Positions 36,127 to 44,392 of a stretch of 64,000 bases of DNA are shown here, piece after piece. Location of the stretch: the NCBI GenBank assembly GCA_009775095.1, contig VSOZ01000009.1, forward strand, positions 1 through 64,000, written 5' to 3'. Both the position numbers and the translations under genes were made by a program. The DNA comes from Muribaculum sp. (lineage in GTDB: Bacteria; Bacteroidota; Bacteroidia; Bacteroidales; Muribaculaceae). Numbering within the stretch: the first letter of the stretch is position 1; every line of letters starts with the position of its first letter. A model generated the notes under the pieces. That model did no database searches, was not told where the DNA came from, and was given only the letters and a program-made list of their open reading frames with translations.

Positions 36127-38646
36127 ATGGACACTAATTTTTCTAACGAACTAAAGAAAGTGCTTGAACAAAGCCACACCGAAGCGGCACGTCACAACAG
36201 TAACGTGATCAGCGCCGAACACCTTCTTCTGGCTCTGCTGTCGCAGCCCGACAGCCATGCATTCATGACACTTCGCCAACTCCTTGACGACGACACTATG
36301 TACCGATTACGTGATAATCTTGACAATAGCCTGCATGTAAAGCCCGGCGCCGACCGCAGTATAGCGGTAAGCGACCTTGCCAACCGCATAATAAAACTCA
36401 GCGTGCTTGAAGCGCGAATGCTTAAAAGCAACGTCGTCGATTCGGAGCATCTGCTTCTTGCCTTATTCCACAACAGCGAAGTACAAGGATTGGATATTAT
36501 GAAACAGTTTCGCAACGTAGGCATAACCTACGAGTCTATCTACAAGCTGCTTGCCAATGTCACCGACACCCCGCAGATGGGGGCGTCGTTCAGCGAGGAT
36601 GACGAGGATGAAGAAGACGAGGAGATGTTTCAGAAAGGCGGAGGCGACAACCAGCCAAGCCGTCCGACAAATGCCCCGAAACGAGGCAACGACACCCCGG
36701 TCCTTGACAAATTCGGCAATGACATGACACGTGCCGCGGAAGAGAACCGTCTTGACCCTGTCATAGGTAGGGATGTTGAGATTGAGCGTCTCGCACAGAT
36801 ACTCAGCCGACGCAAGAAAAACAATCCCGTACTCATCGGAGAACCCGGCGTGGGTAAATCGGCCATAGTGGAGGGACTCGCTCTGCGCATCGTACAGCGC
36901 AAAGTGTCGCGCATACTTTTCGGTAAGCGCGTGATATCGCTTGACATGGCGTCAATAGTAGCCGGGACAAAATACAGAGGACAGTTTGAGGAGCGTATCA
37001 AAGCTATCCTTAACGAGCTGTCAAAGAACAAGGACATAATACTCTTCATCGACGAGCTCCACACCATTGTCGGAGCCGGCAACGCATCAGGCTCGATGGA
37101 CGCGGCCAACCTGCTGAAACCGGCTCTTGCCCGAGGCGAAATCCAGTGCATCGGCGCAACCACACTCGACGAGTACCGCAAAAACATCGAGAAGGACGGC
37201 GCCCTCGAACGCCGCTTCCAGAAAGTCATGGTTGAGCCGACTTCGCCCGAAGAGACGTTAAGTATCCTTAACAATATCAAGGACAAGTACGAGGAGCATC
37301 ATAATGTCAATTACACATCGGAAGCGCTTGAAGCATGTGTAAAACTGACTGACCGCTACGTGAGCGACCGCAACTTCCCCGACAAGGCCATCGATGCGCT
37401 TGATGAAGCAGGCTCGCGTGTGCATGTCACCAATATCGTGGTACCCAAAGAGATCGAGCACCTTGAAGAACAAATAGCGGAAGCCAATGCCAACAAACTG
37501 AAAGCCGCACAGTCGCAAAACTTCGAGAGCGCGGCATCGTTCCGTGACAAGGAACAGCGGCTGAAGCTTGAACTTGAAGACGCCAAACGCAAATGGGAGG
37601 CATCGCTAAACGAACATCGCGAGACTGTCGACGAAGAGAAGGTAGCCGAAGTCGTAGCGATGATGACCGGAGTGCCAGTACAGCGCATAGCACAAGCTGA
37701 AGGTGCGCGACTGCGTGAAATGGGACCGAAACTGAAAGAGGCCATCATCGGTCAGGACTCCGCCATTGACAAGATAGTAAAAGCCATCCAGCGCAACCGT
37801 GTCGGACTAAAAGACCCAAACAAGCCGATAGGGACATTCATGTTTCTCGGCCCTACCGGTGTGGGAAAGACCCATCTGGCAAAGAAGCTGGCCGAATACC
37901 TGTTTGACTCCGCCGACACACTCATAAGGGTAGACATGAGCGAATACATGGAGAAATTCACCGTGTCAAGACTTGTCGGAGCACCTCCGGGATATGTCGG
38001 TTACGAGGAGGGCGGACAACTCACTGAAAAAGTGCGTACCCACCCCTACTCTGTAGTTCTTCTTGACGAAATCGAGAAGGCACATCCCGACGTGTTCAAT
38101 CTGCTTCTGCAGGTTCTTGATGAAGGAAGACTAACCGACAGCCTCGGACGCCGCGTAGACTTCAAAAACACTATAATAATCATGACCTCCAACATCGGAA
38201 GCCGCCAGCTTAAGGACTTCGGCTCCGGTGTGGGCTTCGCGACAAAGCCCGTCGACAAGGAGTATACTCACGGCGTTATTCAGAAAGCGCTCAACAAAGC
38301 GTTCTCACCTGAATTTCTTAACCGCGTGGATGATATTGTTATGTTTGAGTCTCTTGACAAAGAGGCTATATTCAAGATTATCGACATTGAACTTGCCGGC
38401 TTCTACAAGAGAGTGGACGCTCTGGGCTACAGACTCACGATAACCGAAGAGGCCAAAAACTATATAGCCACACGCGGATATGACACCCAGTTCGGAGCGC
38501 GTCCGTTGAAACGCGCCATACAGAAGTATCTCGAAGACGAACTTGCCGAAATGATCATCAATGCATCGGTCATGCCGGGCAACCTTATATATGTCGACTA
38601 CGACAAAGAGGCTGACAAGATTGTCACCGAAATACGTACGGAATAA
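36127..38646 (+). CDS. clpC: Clp protease ATPase subunit ClpC
   Basis: An 839-residue Hsp100 unfoldase. N-domain with two repeats (1-145), an acidic linker (about 157-185), AAA-1 with GEPGVGKSA, a short middle region with a UVR-like helix (NFESAASFRDKEQRL), AAA-2 with GPTGVGKTHL, and the VGF loop at 702-704 that docks to ClpP. The VGF loop and the short middle region separate it from the disaggregase ClpB. It feeds unfolded proteins to ClpP, whose gene is not in the window. A terminator follows the stop. Confidence 0.95.
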   Translation: MDTNFSNELKKVLEQSHTEAARHNSNVISAEHLLLALLSQPDSHAFMTLRQLLDDDTMYRLRDNLDNSLHVKPGADRSIAVSDLANRIIKLSVLEARMLKSNVVDSEHLLLALFHNSEVQGLDIMKQFRNVGITYESIYKLLANVTDTPQMGASFSEDDEDEEDEEMFQKGGGDNQPSRPTNAPKRGNDTPVLDKFGNDMTRAAEENRLDPVIGRDVEIERLAQILSRRKKNNPVLIGEPGVGKSAIVEGLALRIVQRKVSRILFGKRVISLDMASIVAGTKYRGQFEERIKAILNELSKNKDIILFIDELHTIVGAGNASGSMDAANLLKPALARGEIQCIGATTLDEYRKNIEKDGALERRFQKVMVEPTSPEETLSILNNIKDKYEEHHNVNYTSEALEACVKLTDRYVSDRNFPDKAIDALDEAGSRVHVTNIVVPKEIEHLEEQIAEANANKLKAAQSQNFESAASFRDKEQRLKLELEDAKRKWEASLNEHRETVDEEKVAEVVAMMTGVPVQRIAQAEGARLREMGPKLKEAIIGQDSAIDKIVKAIQRNRVGLKDPNKPIGTFMFLGPTGVGKTHLAKKLAEYLFDSADTLIRVDMSEYMEKFTVSRLVGAPPGYVGYEEGGQLTEKVRTHPYSVVLLDEIEKAHPDVFNLLLQVLDEGRLTDSLGRRVDFKNTIIIMTSNIGSRQLKDFGSGVGFATKPVDKEYTHGVIQKALNKAFSPEFLNRVDDIVMFESLDKEAIFKIIDIELAGFYKRVDALGYRLTITEEAKNYIATRGYDTQFGARPLKRAIQKYLEDELAEMIINASVMPGNLIYVDYDKEADKIVTEIRTE

Positions 38647-38663
38647 ACATAACATCAACCTAT

Positions 38664-38697
38664 AAAAACGGCAGAGCCATCCACTCTGCCGTTTTTT
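38664..38697. terminator. bidirectional terminator between clpC and the TonB-domain gene
   Basis: A stem AAAAACGGCAGAG / CTCTGCCGTTTTT with a 7-base loop. Both strands have a T run, so it can end clpC (plus) and the TonB-domain gene (minus). Confidence 0.9.
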
Positions 38698-38742
38698 ATT
38701 GTCTTGTTCTTGTTAGATTTATCTCTAATTTATATTTATCCG

Positions 38743-39765
38743 TTATGGTGCGAGTCTTACGACGAGAGTCTCGTGAGTCTTTATGCTTTTACCGTTTTTC
38801 TTTGCGGGAATCCACGAAGGCATTTTTTCTATTGCAGAAAGTACCTGCCGGTCCTGCGACGCACTAAGACCTTTCAAAATACGGGCTCCGGTTATAGAGC
38901 CGTCAACATTTACGAAAAACTCCACTACAACATTACCCGCTCTTACATTGGGAGCATCGCGCCATTTAAGCCGGTAAGCAAGATACTCATCCATCTTGTC
39001 CTGTCCACCGGGGAAACATGCATGGGTGTCTCCGACATCTTCATGCATCCTCTCAGGCTTGGAAAAATTTACCGGAAGTGTAAATGTGGAACGGACAGGG
39101 ACTCCATCCGCCACAGCCGGTTCCCACCGCGGCATACCATGTACAAGTCTTATGACCTCCGCATCCTGCACAGGGGTAAGATGACGATCGATCCATACCG
39201 AGTCAATCGTTCCGGCCTCCCCGACGATAAAGCGGGCCACTACACGTCCCTCCTCGCCGTCTTCAATCCATTCAAGATTGTCGGTAAGATATTCGGCCAG
39301 AGCTATCCTGCCGCCGGGAAAACTGGGTGGCCTCCTATTACCGCCATCGGCTATTGTGCCGCATCCCACTGAAGGAGCCGCCTTGAACCACACCGGCAAA
39401 GTGACATAACTTGCCACAATCTTACCATCCTTTTCACCGGGAGCAAATCCAGACATGGTTCTGACAGCACGCACCACTTCATCGTCATGCACAGGAGTAA
39501 GACCGCGAAGTATCTTGACATCGCCCACACTACCGTCGGCATTGACCACGAATCTCACGACCGATTTTCCGGTCACGGTATCAGCTTCGAACGGTATAGC
39601 AATATTGCTGCCAAGATACTCCATCATGGCATTGTTGCCGCCCGGAAACATCGGTGGCTTGTCAGGAGCAAGAAATACCGTATCGTCAGATGCATACGAC
39701 ATTATCGACATAAACATAACCGCGACACAAGCCGCACAACGCACGGTCCGAAGCATAAAAATCAA
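38743..39765 (-). CDS. secreted protein of three tandem TonB C-terminal domains
   Basis: A 340-residue protein with a signal peptide (about 1-25) and then three repeats of the TonB C-terminal fold: 36-128, 145-235 and 246-338. Each begins with an FPGG motif (40-43, 149-152, 251-254), then a strand such as VVRFVVNADGSV or VVEFFVNVDGSI, then a LTPVxDxEV helix and a final strand. It lacks the membrane anchor retention and Pro-rich spacer of an energy-coupling TonB. Its start overlaps the stop of the kinase-like gene (ATGA), so the two are made together. The role is unknown; binding to TonB-box-like peptides or peptidoglycan in the periplasm is a guess. Confidence 0.85.
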   Translation of the reverse strand: MIFMLRTVRCAACVAVMFMSIMSYASDDTVFLAPDKPPMFPGGNNAMMEYLGSNIAIPFEADTVTGKSVVRFVVNADGSVGDVKILRGLTPVHDDEVVRAVRTMSGFAPGEKDGKIVASYVTLPVWFKAAPSVGCGTIADGGNRRPPSFPGGRIALAEYLTDNLEWIEDGEEGRVVARFIVGEAGTIDSVWIDRHLTPVQDAEVIRLVHGMPRWEPAVADGVPVRSTFTLPVNFSKPERMHEDVGDTHACFPGGQDKMDEYLAYRLKWRDAPNVRAGNVVVEFFVNVDGSITGARILKGLSASQDRQVLSAIEKMPSWIPAKKNGKSIKTHETLVVRLAP

Positions 39766-41261
39766 GAGTGCAGTTCAAGTATAAAGCGGGCGCCGTGAGT
39801 ATAGTCGACATCAATCGACAGCTTACCGTTGAGCTTTATAGCCTTCAACGAGCAGATGGGCAGTCCGAGTCCGTCGCCGTCAGTAAGATCGCGCACTTCC
39901 GTAAAGGGCTTGAACAGAGTACTGTGCTGTTTTTCAGGGATACCACAACCGGTATCGGTAATAATAAACTGCTGTGTATGTGCGCCACGCTTTTTGTATT
40001 CAAGAGTTATCTTACCTCCATCCTCAGTATACATTGCCGCGTTATAAAGCATGTGATACAGTACGCTGCGGACCTCTTCGGTATTGAACTTGGCATTCAT
40101 TTTGGGAGCGTTTACACCCAAAGTCACCCCTTGCTTTACATAAGGCTTAACCTGCGACATAAGATCCTCACAGAAAGCAAGCACATTATTGTCCTGAAGC
40201 TCATAATGCTCCGACAAGGAACTTTCAAGATCGGAAAGCACCTGAATATGCTCCGAAAACGAGCGCAGGGCCTGAACCGCCGGCAGTTTCTGGTCAAGGG
40301 TGTCAAGTGTCGGCTTCATCTGCTCCGAGATGTTTCCGATGAATTGTGTTTTCAACTCATTGTGTTCGTTGGCTACCGCTATATTTTTCTTTAATTTGCG
40401 ATTACGCACCACATAGCGCATAAGCACTATGAAACCGAATACCAAAGCTCCGGCAAGTACAGCAAGAAGCACCGACAGTGTAACTATTATACCGGTCTTA
40501 ACTTTTATGGAGCCGTCCTTATCTTCAATTGTCTTAAGGCTTTCATCATATTTGCGCTTCATAACGTTCAGTTCGTCCTGAGCGGTAAGAGCCCTTATTG
40601 AGTCAGACCAATGGTTATAGCGGTCATATGTACGGGCTACAAGACGCGCATTGCCGTTGCGCGTAGCCATGTCGATCAGCTGACGATAGCAGTCGTTGGC
40701 CTTGTCATAGTCTTTCTCCTGCTGATAACGGTCTATGAGTTTGTTTATAGCGGCATCGCCTTGGGGATTAAGCCCGAACGTATAGTAATAATTGGCCTGT
40801 GAATACAACAGGTCATTGTTTAATGACGGATTGGCTTTGGCAATCTCTTCCATACGCGACAGATTCTCCTTGACCTTAGGCGCATTTTTAAGTTTTATGT
40901 ACATATTGGCTCTCTCCTTGGCCGTCTTGTATCTCAACGCCGACATAGGCTTGCCGGAGGCTTCTTCACCTTCGGTAAGGCAAGTCTCAATACGATTAAG
41001 CAGATCAAAAGCCTCTTTATAATAATTTTCTCTGTGATACAACGCAGCAGCATTCACTCCGGCATCTACCGCTTTTTCATAGTCATTTTTGGACGCAAAG
41101 GCATTATATGCCTGTAAAAACAGATAGCGAGCCTTTATATATTCTTTATTTTCAAGATTAGTCTGTGCTTGTTTAAGCAATTCATCTCCACGAGTCGCCT
41201 GAGCAAACACTGACATACAGCTCAATACGGTAAAAAGCAATAATACTATAGATTTTTTCAT
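39762..41261 (-). CDS. TPR sensor-kinase-like protein lacking the phosphoacceptor histidine
   Basis: A 499-residue protein: signal peptide (1-21), periplasmic TPR-like helices (about 22-235), one membrane helix (256-282), a helical region, and a C-terminal HATPase domain. The ATP site looks intact: N-box HMLYNAAMYT (403-412), G1 DTGCGIP (436-442) and G2 GDGLGLP (462-468). The dimerisation helix reads FIGNISEQMKP (307-317), where active kinases have NISHELRTP, so the phosphoacceptor His is Glu313. Autophosphorylation on histidine is thus not expected. No response regulator gene is nearby. The next gene encodes the triple TonB-domain protein. A -7 element lies 23 bp upstream. Confidence 0.85.
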   Translation of the reverse strand: MKKSIVLLLFTVLSCMSVFAQATRGDELLKQAQTNLENKEYIKARYLFLQAYNAFASKNDYEKAVDAGVNAAALYHRENYYKEAFDLLNRIETCLTEGEEASGKPMSALRYKTAKERANMYIKLKNAPKVKENLSRMEEIAKANPSLNNDLLYSQANYYYTFGLNPQGDAAINKLIDRYQQEKDYDKANDCYRQLIDMATRNGNARLVARTYDRYNHWSDSIRALTAQDELNVMKRKYDESLKTIEDKDGSIKVKTGIIVTLSVLLAVLAGALVFGFIVLMRYVVRNRKLKKNIAVANEHNELKTQFIGNISEQMKPTLDTLDQKLPAVQALRSFSEHIQVLSDLESSLSEHYELQDNNVLAFCEDLMSQVKPYVKQGVTLGVNAPKMNAKFNTEEVRSVLYHMLYNAAMYTEDGGKITLEYKKRGAHTQQFIITDTGCGIPEKQHSTLFKPFTEVRDLTDGDGLGLPICSLKAIKLNGKLSIDVDYTHGARFILELHS

Positions 41262-41284
41262 ATATTAAATCATAAAATTCAAAG

Positions 41285-41293
41285 ACAAAGATA
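41285..41293 (-). promoter_or_regulatory. promoter -7 element of the kinase-like / TonB-domain pair
   Basis: Minus strand TATCTTTGT, a TAnnTTTG match, 23 bp before the start. No clear -33 box. The rest of the 283-bp gap (41262-41544) is AT-rich and shows only an inverted repeat near the next gene. Confidence 0.6.
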
Positions 41294-41481
41294 GGATTAA
41301 AAATTATATTTAAACCTATTTTAACCGCTAATTTACGTCATATATATTACATTTCATCGGACTTTGCATTTGAAACAGCTCTCATTTTGGCCGATAGAAA
41401 CGTCGTACGTTATAAAACCATACAATTTTATATTATTAAATTCACTAAAGACAATATTTAAAGCATAGTGATATATGCCAA

Positions 41482-41523
41482 GACAGACAAGCCCACATCA
41501 TATAATGACGCGGCTTGTCTGTC
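41482..41523. terminator. long inverted repeat, possible terminator of the hydrolase gene
   Basis: A perfect 12-bp stem GACAGACAAGCC / GGCTTGTCTGTC with an 18-base loop, 21 bp after the stop of the hydrolase gene. On the minus strand the stem is followed by TTGGCATATATC, without a T run, so termination may be weak or need a factor. Confidence 0.5.
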
Positions 41524-41544
41524 AATCATTTTTGGCAATAGAAA

Positions 41545-42627
41545 CTATTTCAGATACTCACAAAAAAATTTGTCAATATCGTTGAAAGGGATTATGTCCA
41601 TCCTGTCGTAAAGGTCGGTATGGCTGGCTCCGGGAATGACCATGAACAGCTTATTGTTTTCCTTGCCGGGGATGACGGTGAGTTTCTTGTAAGCGTCACT
41701 TCCGAAATAGAACGAGTGTGCTTTTTCTCCGTGGAGTATCATCACCGCGTTCTCAATCTCACCTGCGCGGCTCATCAACGGGAAGTTAATCCAAGGAATC
41801 GGCGATGTGGCATTGCGGCCACCGTTGGAATTGAGCGAACGGGGATGATAGCCTCGCTGTGTCTTGTAGTAGTCGTGATAGTCACGTAGGAACTTGGGGG
41901 CATCTGCCGGGAGAACATCGGGTACACCGCCACCGAGTTTTGGCGTTCCGTTCCGATAATCTTCCGTGCGCTGTGCTGTAAGCCTGTCACGAAGAGTGTT
42001 GCGGGCTTCGGCGCTGTCGTCGGCATCGAAGTATCCGTTTGCATTTACCCGGCTCATGTCATACATCGTTGATGCGAGAGTGGCCTTGATGCGCGGATCA
42101 GATGCGGCGGCGTTCACTGCCAGACCGCCCCAGCCGCATATGCCGATTATACCCACTTTCTCGGCATCCACATCGGAATTGGTCACGAGGAAGTCAACCG
42201 CGGCGCTGAAATCCTCGGTATTGATGTCGGGTGATGTCATATAGCGTGGAGTGCCTCCGCTCTCGCCTGTAAACGAAGGGTCGAAGGCGATGGTGAGAAA
42301 TCCGCGCTCGGCCATAGTCTGAGCATAAAGACCGGCACACTGTTCCTTTACAGCACCGAAAGGTCCGCACACGGCTATTGCCGGCAACTTGCCCGTCGCA
42401 CCTTTTGGTTTATACATATCGGCGACAAGCGTTATACCGTATCGGTTGACAAAAGTCACCTTGCTGTGGTCTACTTTGTCGCTTTTGGGAAATGTCTTGT
42501 CCCATTCCTGAGTAAGAGTCAGTTTTTCCATTTTATTCTCGTTTGGTTGTGTTTTGGCGGCACTTATCGGACTTATACCAAGCAAAATGGAGAAAGTCAC
42601 TGTTGCCACAATACTTTTTATGTTCAT
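41545..42627 (-). CDS. exported alpha/beta hydrolase with cysteine nucleophile
   Basis: A 360-residue protein from the ATG at 42627, chosen because it begins a signal peptide (MNIKSIVATVTFSILLGISP); an ATG 36 bp upstream lies inside the preceding gene's end. The fold is of the dienelactone hydrolase / YcjY-like type. The nucleophile elbow is GICGWGG, with Cys164 in place of serine; the catalytic His is in GASHTDLY near the C-terminus. The gene starts 13 bp after the flavodoxin-like gene and is probably cotranscribed from the AraC-type promoter. Substrate unknown. Confidence 0.85.
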   Translation of the reverse strand: MNIKSIVATVTFSILLGISPISAAKTQPNENKMEKLTLTQEWDKTFPKSDKVDHSKVTFVNRYGITLVADMYKPKGATGKLPAIAVCGPFGAVKEQCAGLYAQTMAERGFLTIAFDPSFTGESGGTPRYMTSPDINTEDFSAAVDFLVTNSDVDAEKVGIIGICGWGGLAVNAAASDPRIKATLASTMYDMSRVNANGYFDADDSAEARNTLRDRLTAQRTEDYRNGTPKLGGGVPDVLPADAPKFLRDYHDYYKTQRGYHPRSLNSNGGRNATSPIPWINFPLMSRAGEIENAVMILHGEKAHSFYFGSDAYKKLTVIPGKENNKLFMVIPGASHTDLYDRMDIIPFNDIDKFFCEYLK

Positions 42628-42640
42628 ATCTATGACCTTT

Positions 42641-43183
42641 TTATAACTTAATGTTTTTACCAAGTTCGTATGCCTCGGTAAGAGCCGGATGATTTTTTAT
42701 CTCGCCGGGGTCGTTGACACCTCCGGCAAAGACTGTTCCGGCAAGACGTACTTTCTCGAAGCAGTCGATCCATCCTGTCAGACCCATGACCGCACGTTCC
42801 GAAGTAGTCAGCTCATCTTCGGCTGCACTTGTCAGCATATAGATGTCACGGAAATGGTAGTCTGACGAATAAAGCGGATTGGCACGATCAAGAAGAGTTT
42901 TCATTTGGCCGCTCATATCGTAGTAGTATATTGGCGACGCGAATACTATCACATCGGCATCATGCATCTTCTCCACGATAGCCGGAGCATCGTCATTGAT
43001 AATGCAACGCTGTGTTTTCTGACAGGCAAGACAGCCTTTGCAGAAATGTATATCCTTATCGCGTAATGTTATTTTCTCTACCTTATGTCTTGCCTCCGCT
43101 GCACCACGCGCAAATTCATCGGCAAGAGCCTCGGAATTACTATGCGCCCGCAGGCTTGTTGATATTACAAGTATATTTTTCAT
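42641..43183 (-). CDS. flavodoxin-family NAD(P)H:FMN oxidoreductase
   Basis: A 180-residue flavoprotein of the NADPH-dependent FMN reductase family. The FMN phosphate loop STSLRAHSNS (8-17) and SPIYYYDMSGQMKTLLDRANPL are typical. A cysteine cluster (Cys48, Cys51, Cys54, Cys60) resembles that of iron-sulfur flavoproteins, but the spacing is not sufficient to claim a cluster. It is probably a quinone, nitro or flavin reductase of the cytosol. It is the first gene of a pair with the hydrolase, directly downstream of the araC-type gene, and its promoter carries a 27-bp element shared with that gene. Confidence 0.88.
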   Translation of the reverse strand: MKNILVISTSLRAHSNSEALADEFARGAAEARHKVEKITLRDKDIHFCKGCLACQKTQRCIINDDAPAIVEKMHDADVIVFASPIYYYDMSGQMKTLLDRANPLYSSDYHFRDIYMLTSAAEDELTTSERAVMGLTGWIDCFEKVRLAGTVFAGGVNDPGEIKNHPALTEAYELGKNIKL

Positions 43184-43229
43184 CTGAATCTATTTTTATC
43201 TGAAAGAACGGGGTCTGAGATTTGATGAA

Positions 43230-43276
43230 GCAAAATTATGAAGAAAGCCCCACAGCAAAGTTTCTGTGAGGCTCAA
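43230..43276 (-). promoter_or_regulatory. promoter and putative AraC operator of the flavodoxin-hydrolase unit
   Basis: The -7 element is TAATTTTGC on the minus strand (43230-43238). A 27-bp element at 43250-43276 lies 11 bp upstream of it. The same element (22 of 27 identical) occurs at the same distance from the -7 of the araC gene. No -33 TTTG is at 20 bp, which fits an activator-dependent promoter. The element also contains a 10-bp inverted repeat that could act as a terminator for the upstream araC gene. Confidence 0.65.
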
Positions 43277-43304
43277 TCATAATTACTGAAAAGGTCAAGT
43301 GCAT

Positions 43305-44150
43305 TTATCCTATTACCGCTGTCGGAGCTATTCCAAAATGTTTTTTGAAAGCGGTAGAAAAGTGCGACGGATTACGGAAGCCCACCTCTGCATATACTTC
43401 AACAACTTTCTTCTTCCCGGTTTTCATCAGCTCATAGGCACGCTCAAGACGTTTCTTGATCAGCCATTTTTCAGGGGTAAGATCGCTGATTTTTTTGAAA
43501 TCACGTTTGAATGTAGCGATGCTGCGTCCCGTGTAATGCGCAATCTCCTCGATGGAGAGGTCACACATATAATTTTCTTCCATAAAACCGAGAATGTCTA
43601 TCTTCCAAGGCTCGTTGAAGTCGAACATGGTCGGTATAAACCGGTGGTCAACGGCAAGTAAGGCCATAAGCCCCTCCTGCAGTTTCAGCTCCATGAAATT
43701 ATCCTTCGGTTTTACATCAAGGTCGAAGTAAGGTGTCATTGAAGCGAATAGGCTGGCGAGTTCAACAGTCTTCGGAAGTTTTATCACTCCATTGTCAAGT
43801 TTCTGAGTCGTAGCTTTTGCCTTATTGATCGAAAGTTTGCCGTACATCTCGCGGAGAAAGTTACGTGTGAACATCAGGAATATCCCGCAATACCGTTCTC
43901 CCTCGTATGTCTTTTTATACATTGTTATATGGTGGTCGCGAGGTATGAAAACGCACTCCCCTTTGTGCACATGGATTTTTTCCGTGCCGTTGTCCAGAAT
44001 CATCTCGCCCGAATACACATAATTAAGCGCATACTCACGTGAACGGTGTATGCAGCCGCTCAAATCATCATAAAAGAAGCTATAAAACACATTATTGTAA
44101 TTGAATATAAGCTTCATCGGGCCAAGTTTCTCTTCCTCGTATTTTGCCAT
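43305..44150 (-). CDS. AraC-family transcription regulator
   Basis: A 281-residue regulator. The N-terminal part (about 15-120) is a cupin-like sensor domain (GECVFIPRDHHITMY). The C-terminal part (about 180-281) holds two helix-turn-helix motifs: LSIEEIAHYTGRSIATFKRD and VVEVYAEVGFRNPSHFSTAF. It probably controls itself and the flavodoxin-hydrolase genes just downstream, because a shared 27-bp element lies in both promoters. The inducer is unknown; the flavin reductase target suggests an electrophile or redox signal. Confidence 0.93.
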   Translation of the reverse strand: MAKYEEEKLGPMKLIFNYNNVFYSFFYDDLSGCIHRSREYALNYVYSGEMILDNGTEKIHVHKGECVFIPRDHHITMYKKTYEGERYCGIFLMFTRNFLREMYGKLSINKAKATTQKLDNGVIKLPKTVELASLFASMTPYFDLDVKPKDNFMELKLQEGLMALLAVDHRFIPTMFDFNEPWKIDILGFMEENYMCDLSIEEIAHYTGRSIATFKRDFKKISDLTPEKWLIKKRLERAYELMKTGKKKVVEVYAEVGFRNPSHFSTAFKKHFGIAPTAVIG

Positions 44151-44177
44151 AATCGTTATTCAGTAAAATATTAAAGC

Positions 44178-44224
44178 ACAAAATTATATATAAGATTCCA
44201 CAAAAAGATTTCTGTGAAGCTCAA
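44178..44224 (-). promoter_or_regulatory. promoter and putative operator of the araC-type gene
   Basis: The -7 element is TAATTTTGT on the minus strand (44178-44186). The 27-bp element at 44198-44224 lies 11 bp upstream of it, the same distance as in the flavodoxin promoter. On the minus strand both copies begin TTGAGC, then TCACAGAAA, and end TGTGG. The gap to htpG (44151-44392) also carries the htpG promoter region. Confidence 0.65.
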
Positions 44225-44273
44225 AAAATCCTCTTTTTATCAGGCAATCCATGACACTCTATAGGGAATAAAG

Positions 44274-44282
44274 TAAATTTGT
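44274..44282 (+). promoter_or_regulatory. possible -7 element of htpG
   Basis: TAAATTTGT, a TAnnTTTG match, 110 bp before the htpG start, which would give a leader of about 100 bases. No -33 box is seen, and a heat-shock promoter closer to the gene cannot be excluded. Confidence 0.4.
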
Positions 44283-44392
44283 CACGTTGGTTAACGTTTA
44301 TTATGATAAAATGTCATGTTATAGAAATGGCATTTAATTTGCAAAGTGTTATTTCAGTATATGTTCAAAAACAACTAAACAAAAATATAATT

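Noticed and set aside
36127..38646. ClpB disaggregase
   Set aside because: The middle domain is short and UVR-like and a ClpP-docking VGF loop is present, so ClpC is the better call.
41262..41544. Small RNA or small gene in the 283-bp gap
   Set aside because: Only an AT-rich stretch, a -7 element and one inverted repeat were seen; no open frame with a convincing start or domain.
43250..43276. The 27-bp element before the flavodoxin gene as only a terminator of araC
   Set aside because: It does contain a 10-bp stem, but the copy before araC has no gene ending there, and identity and spacing to the -7 box are kept, which a terminator does not explain. A double role remains possible.
44279..44392. 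Extended N-terminus of HtpG from an upstream in-frame ATG
   Set aside because: The extra 38 residues are not family-like, and the family N-terminus begins at the ATG at 44393.
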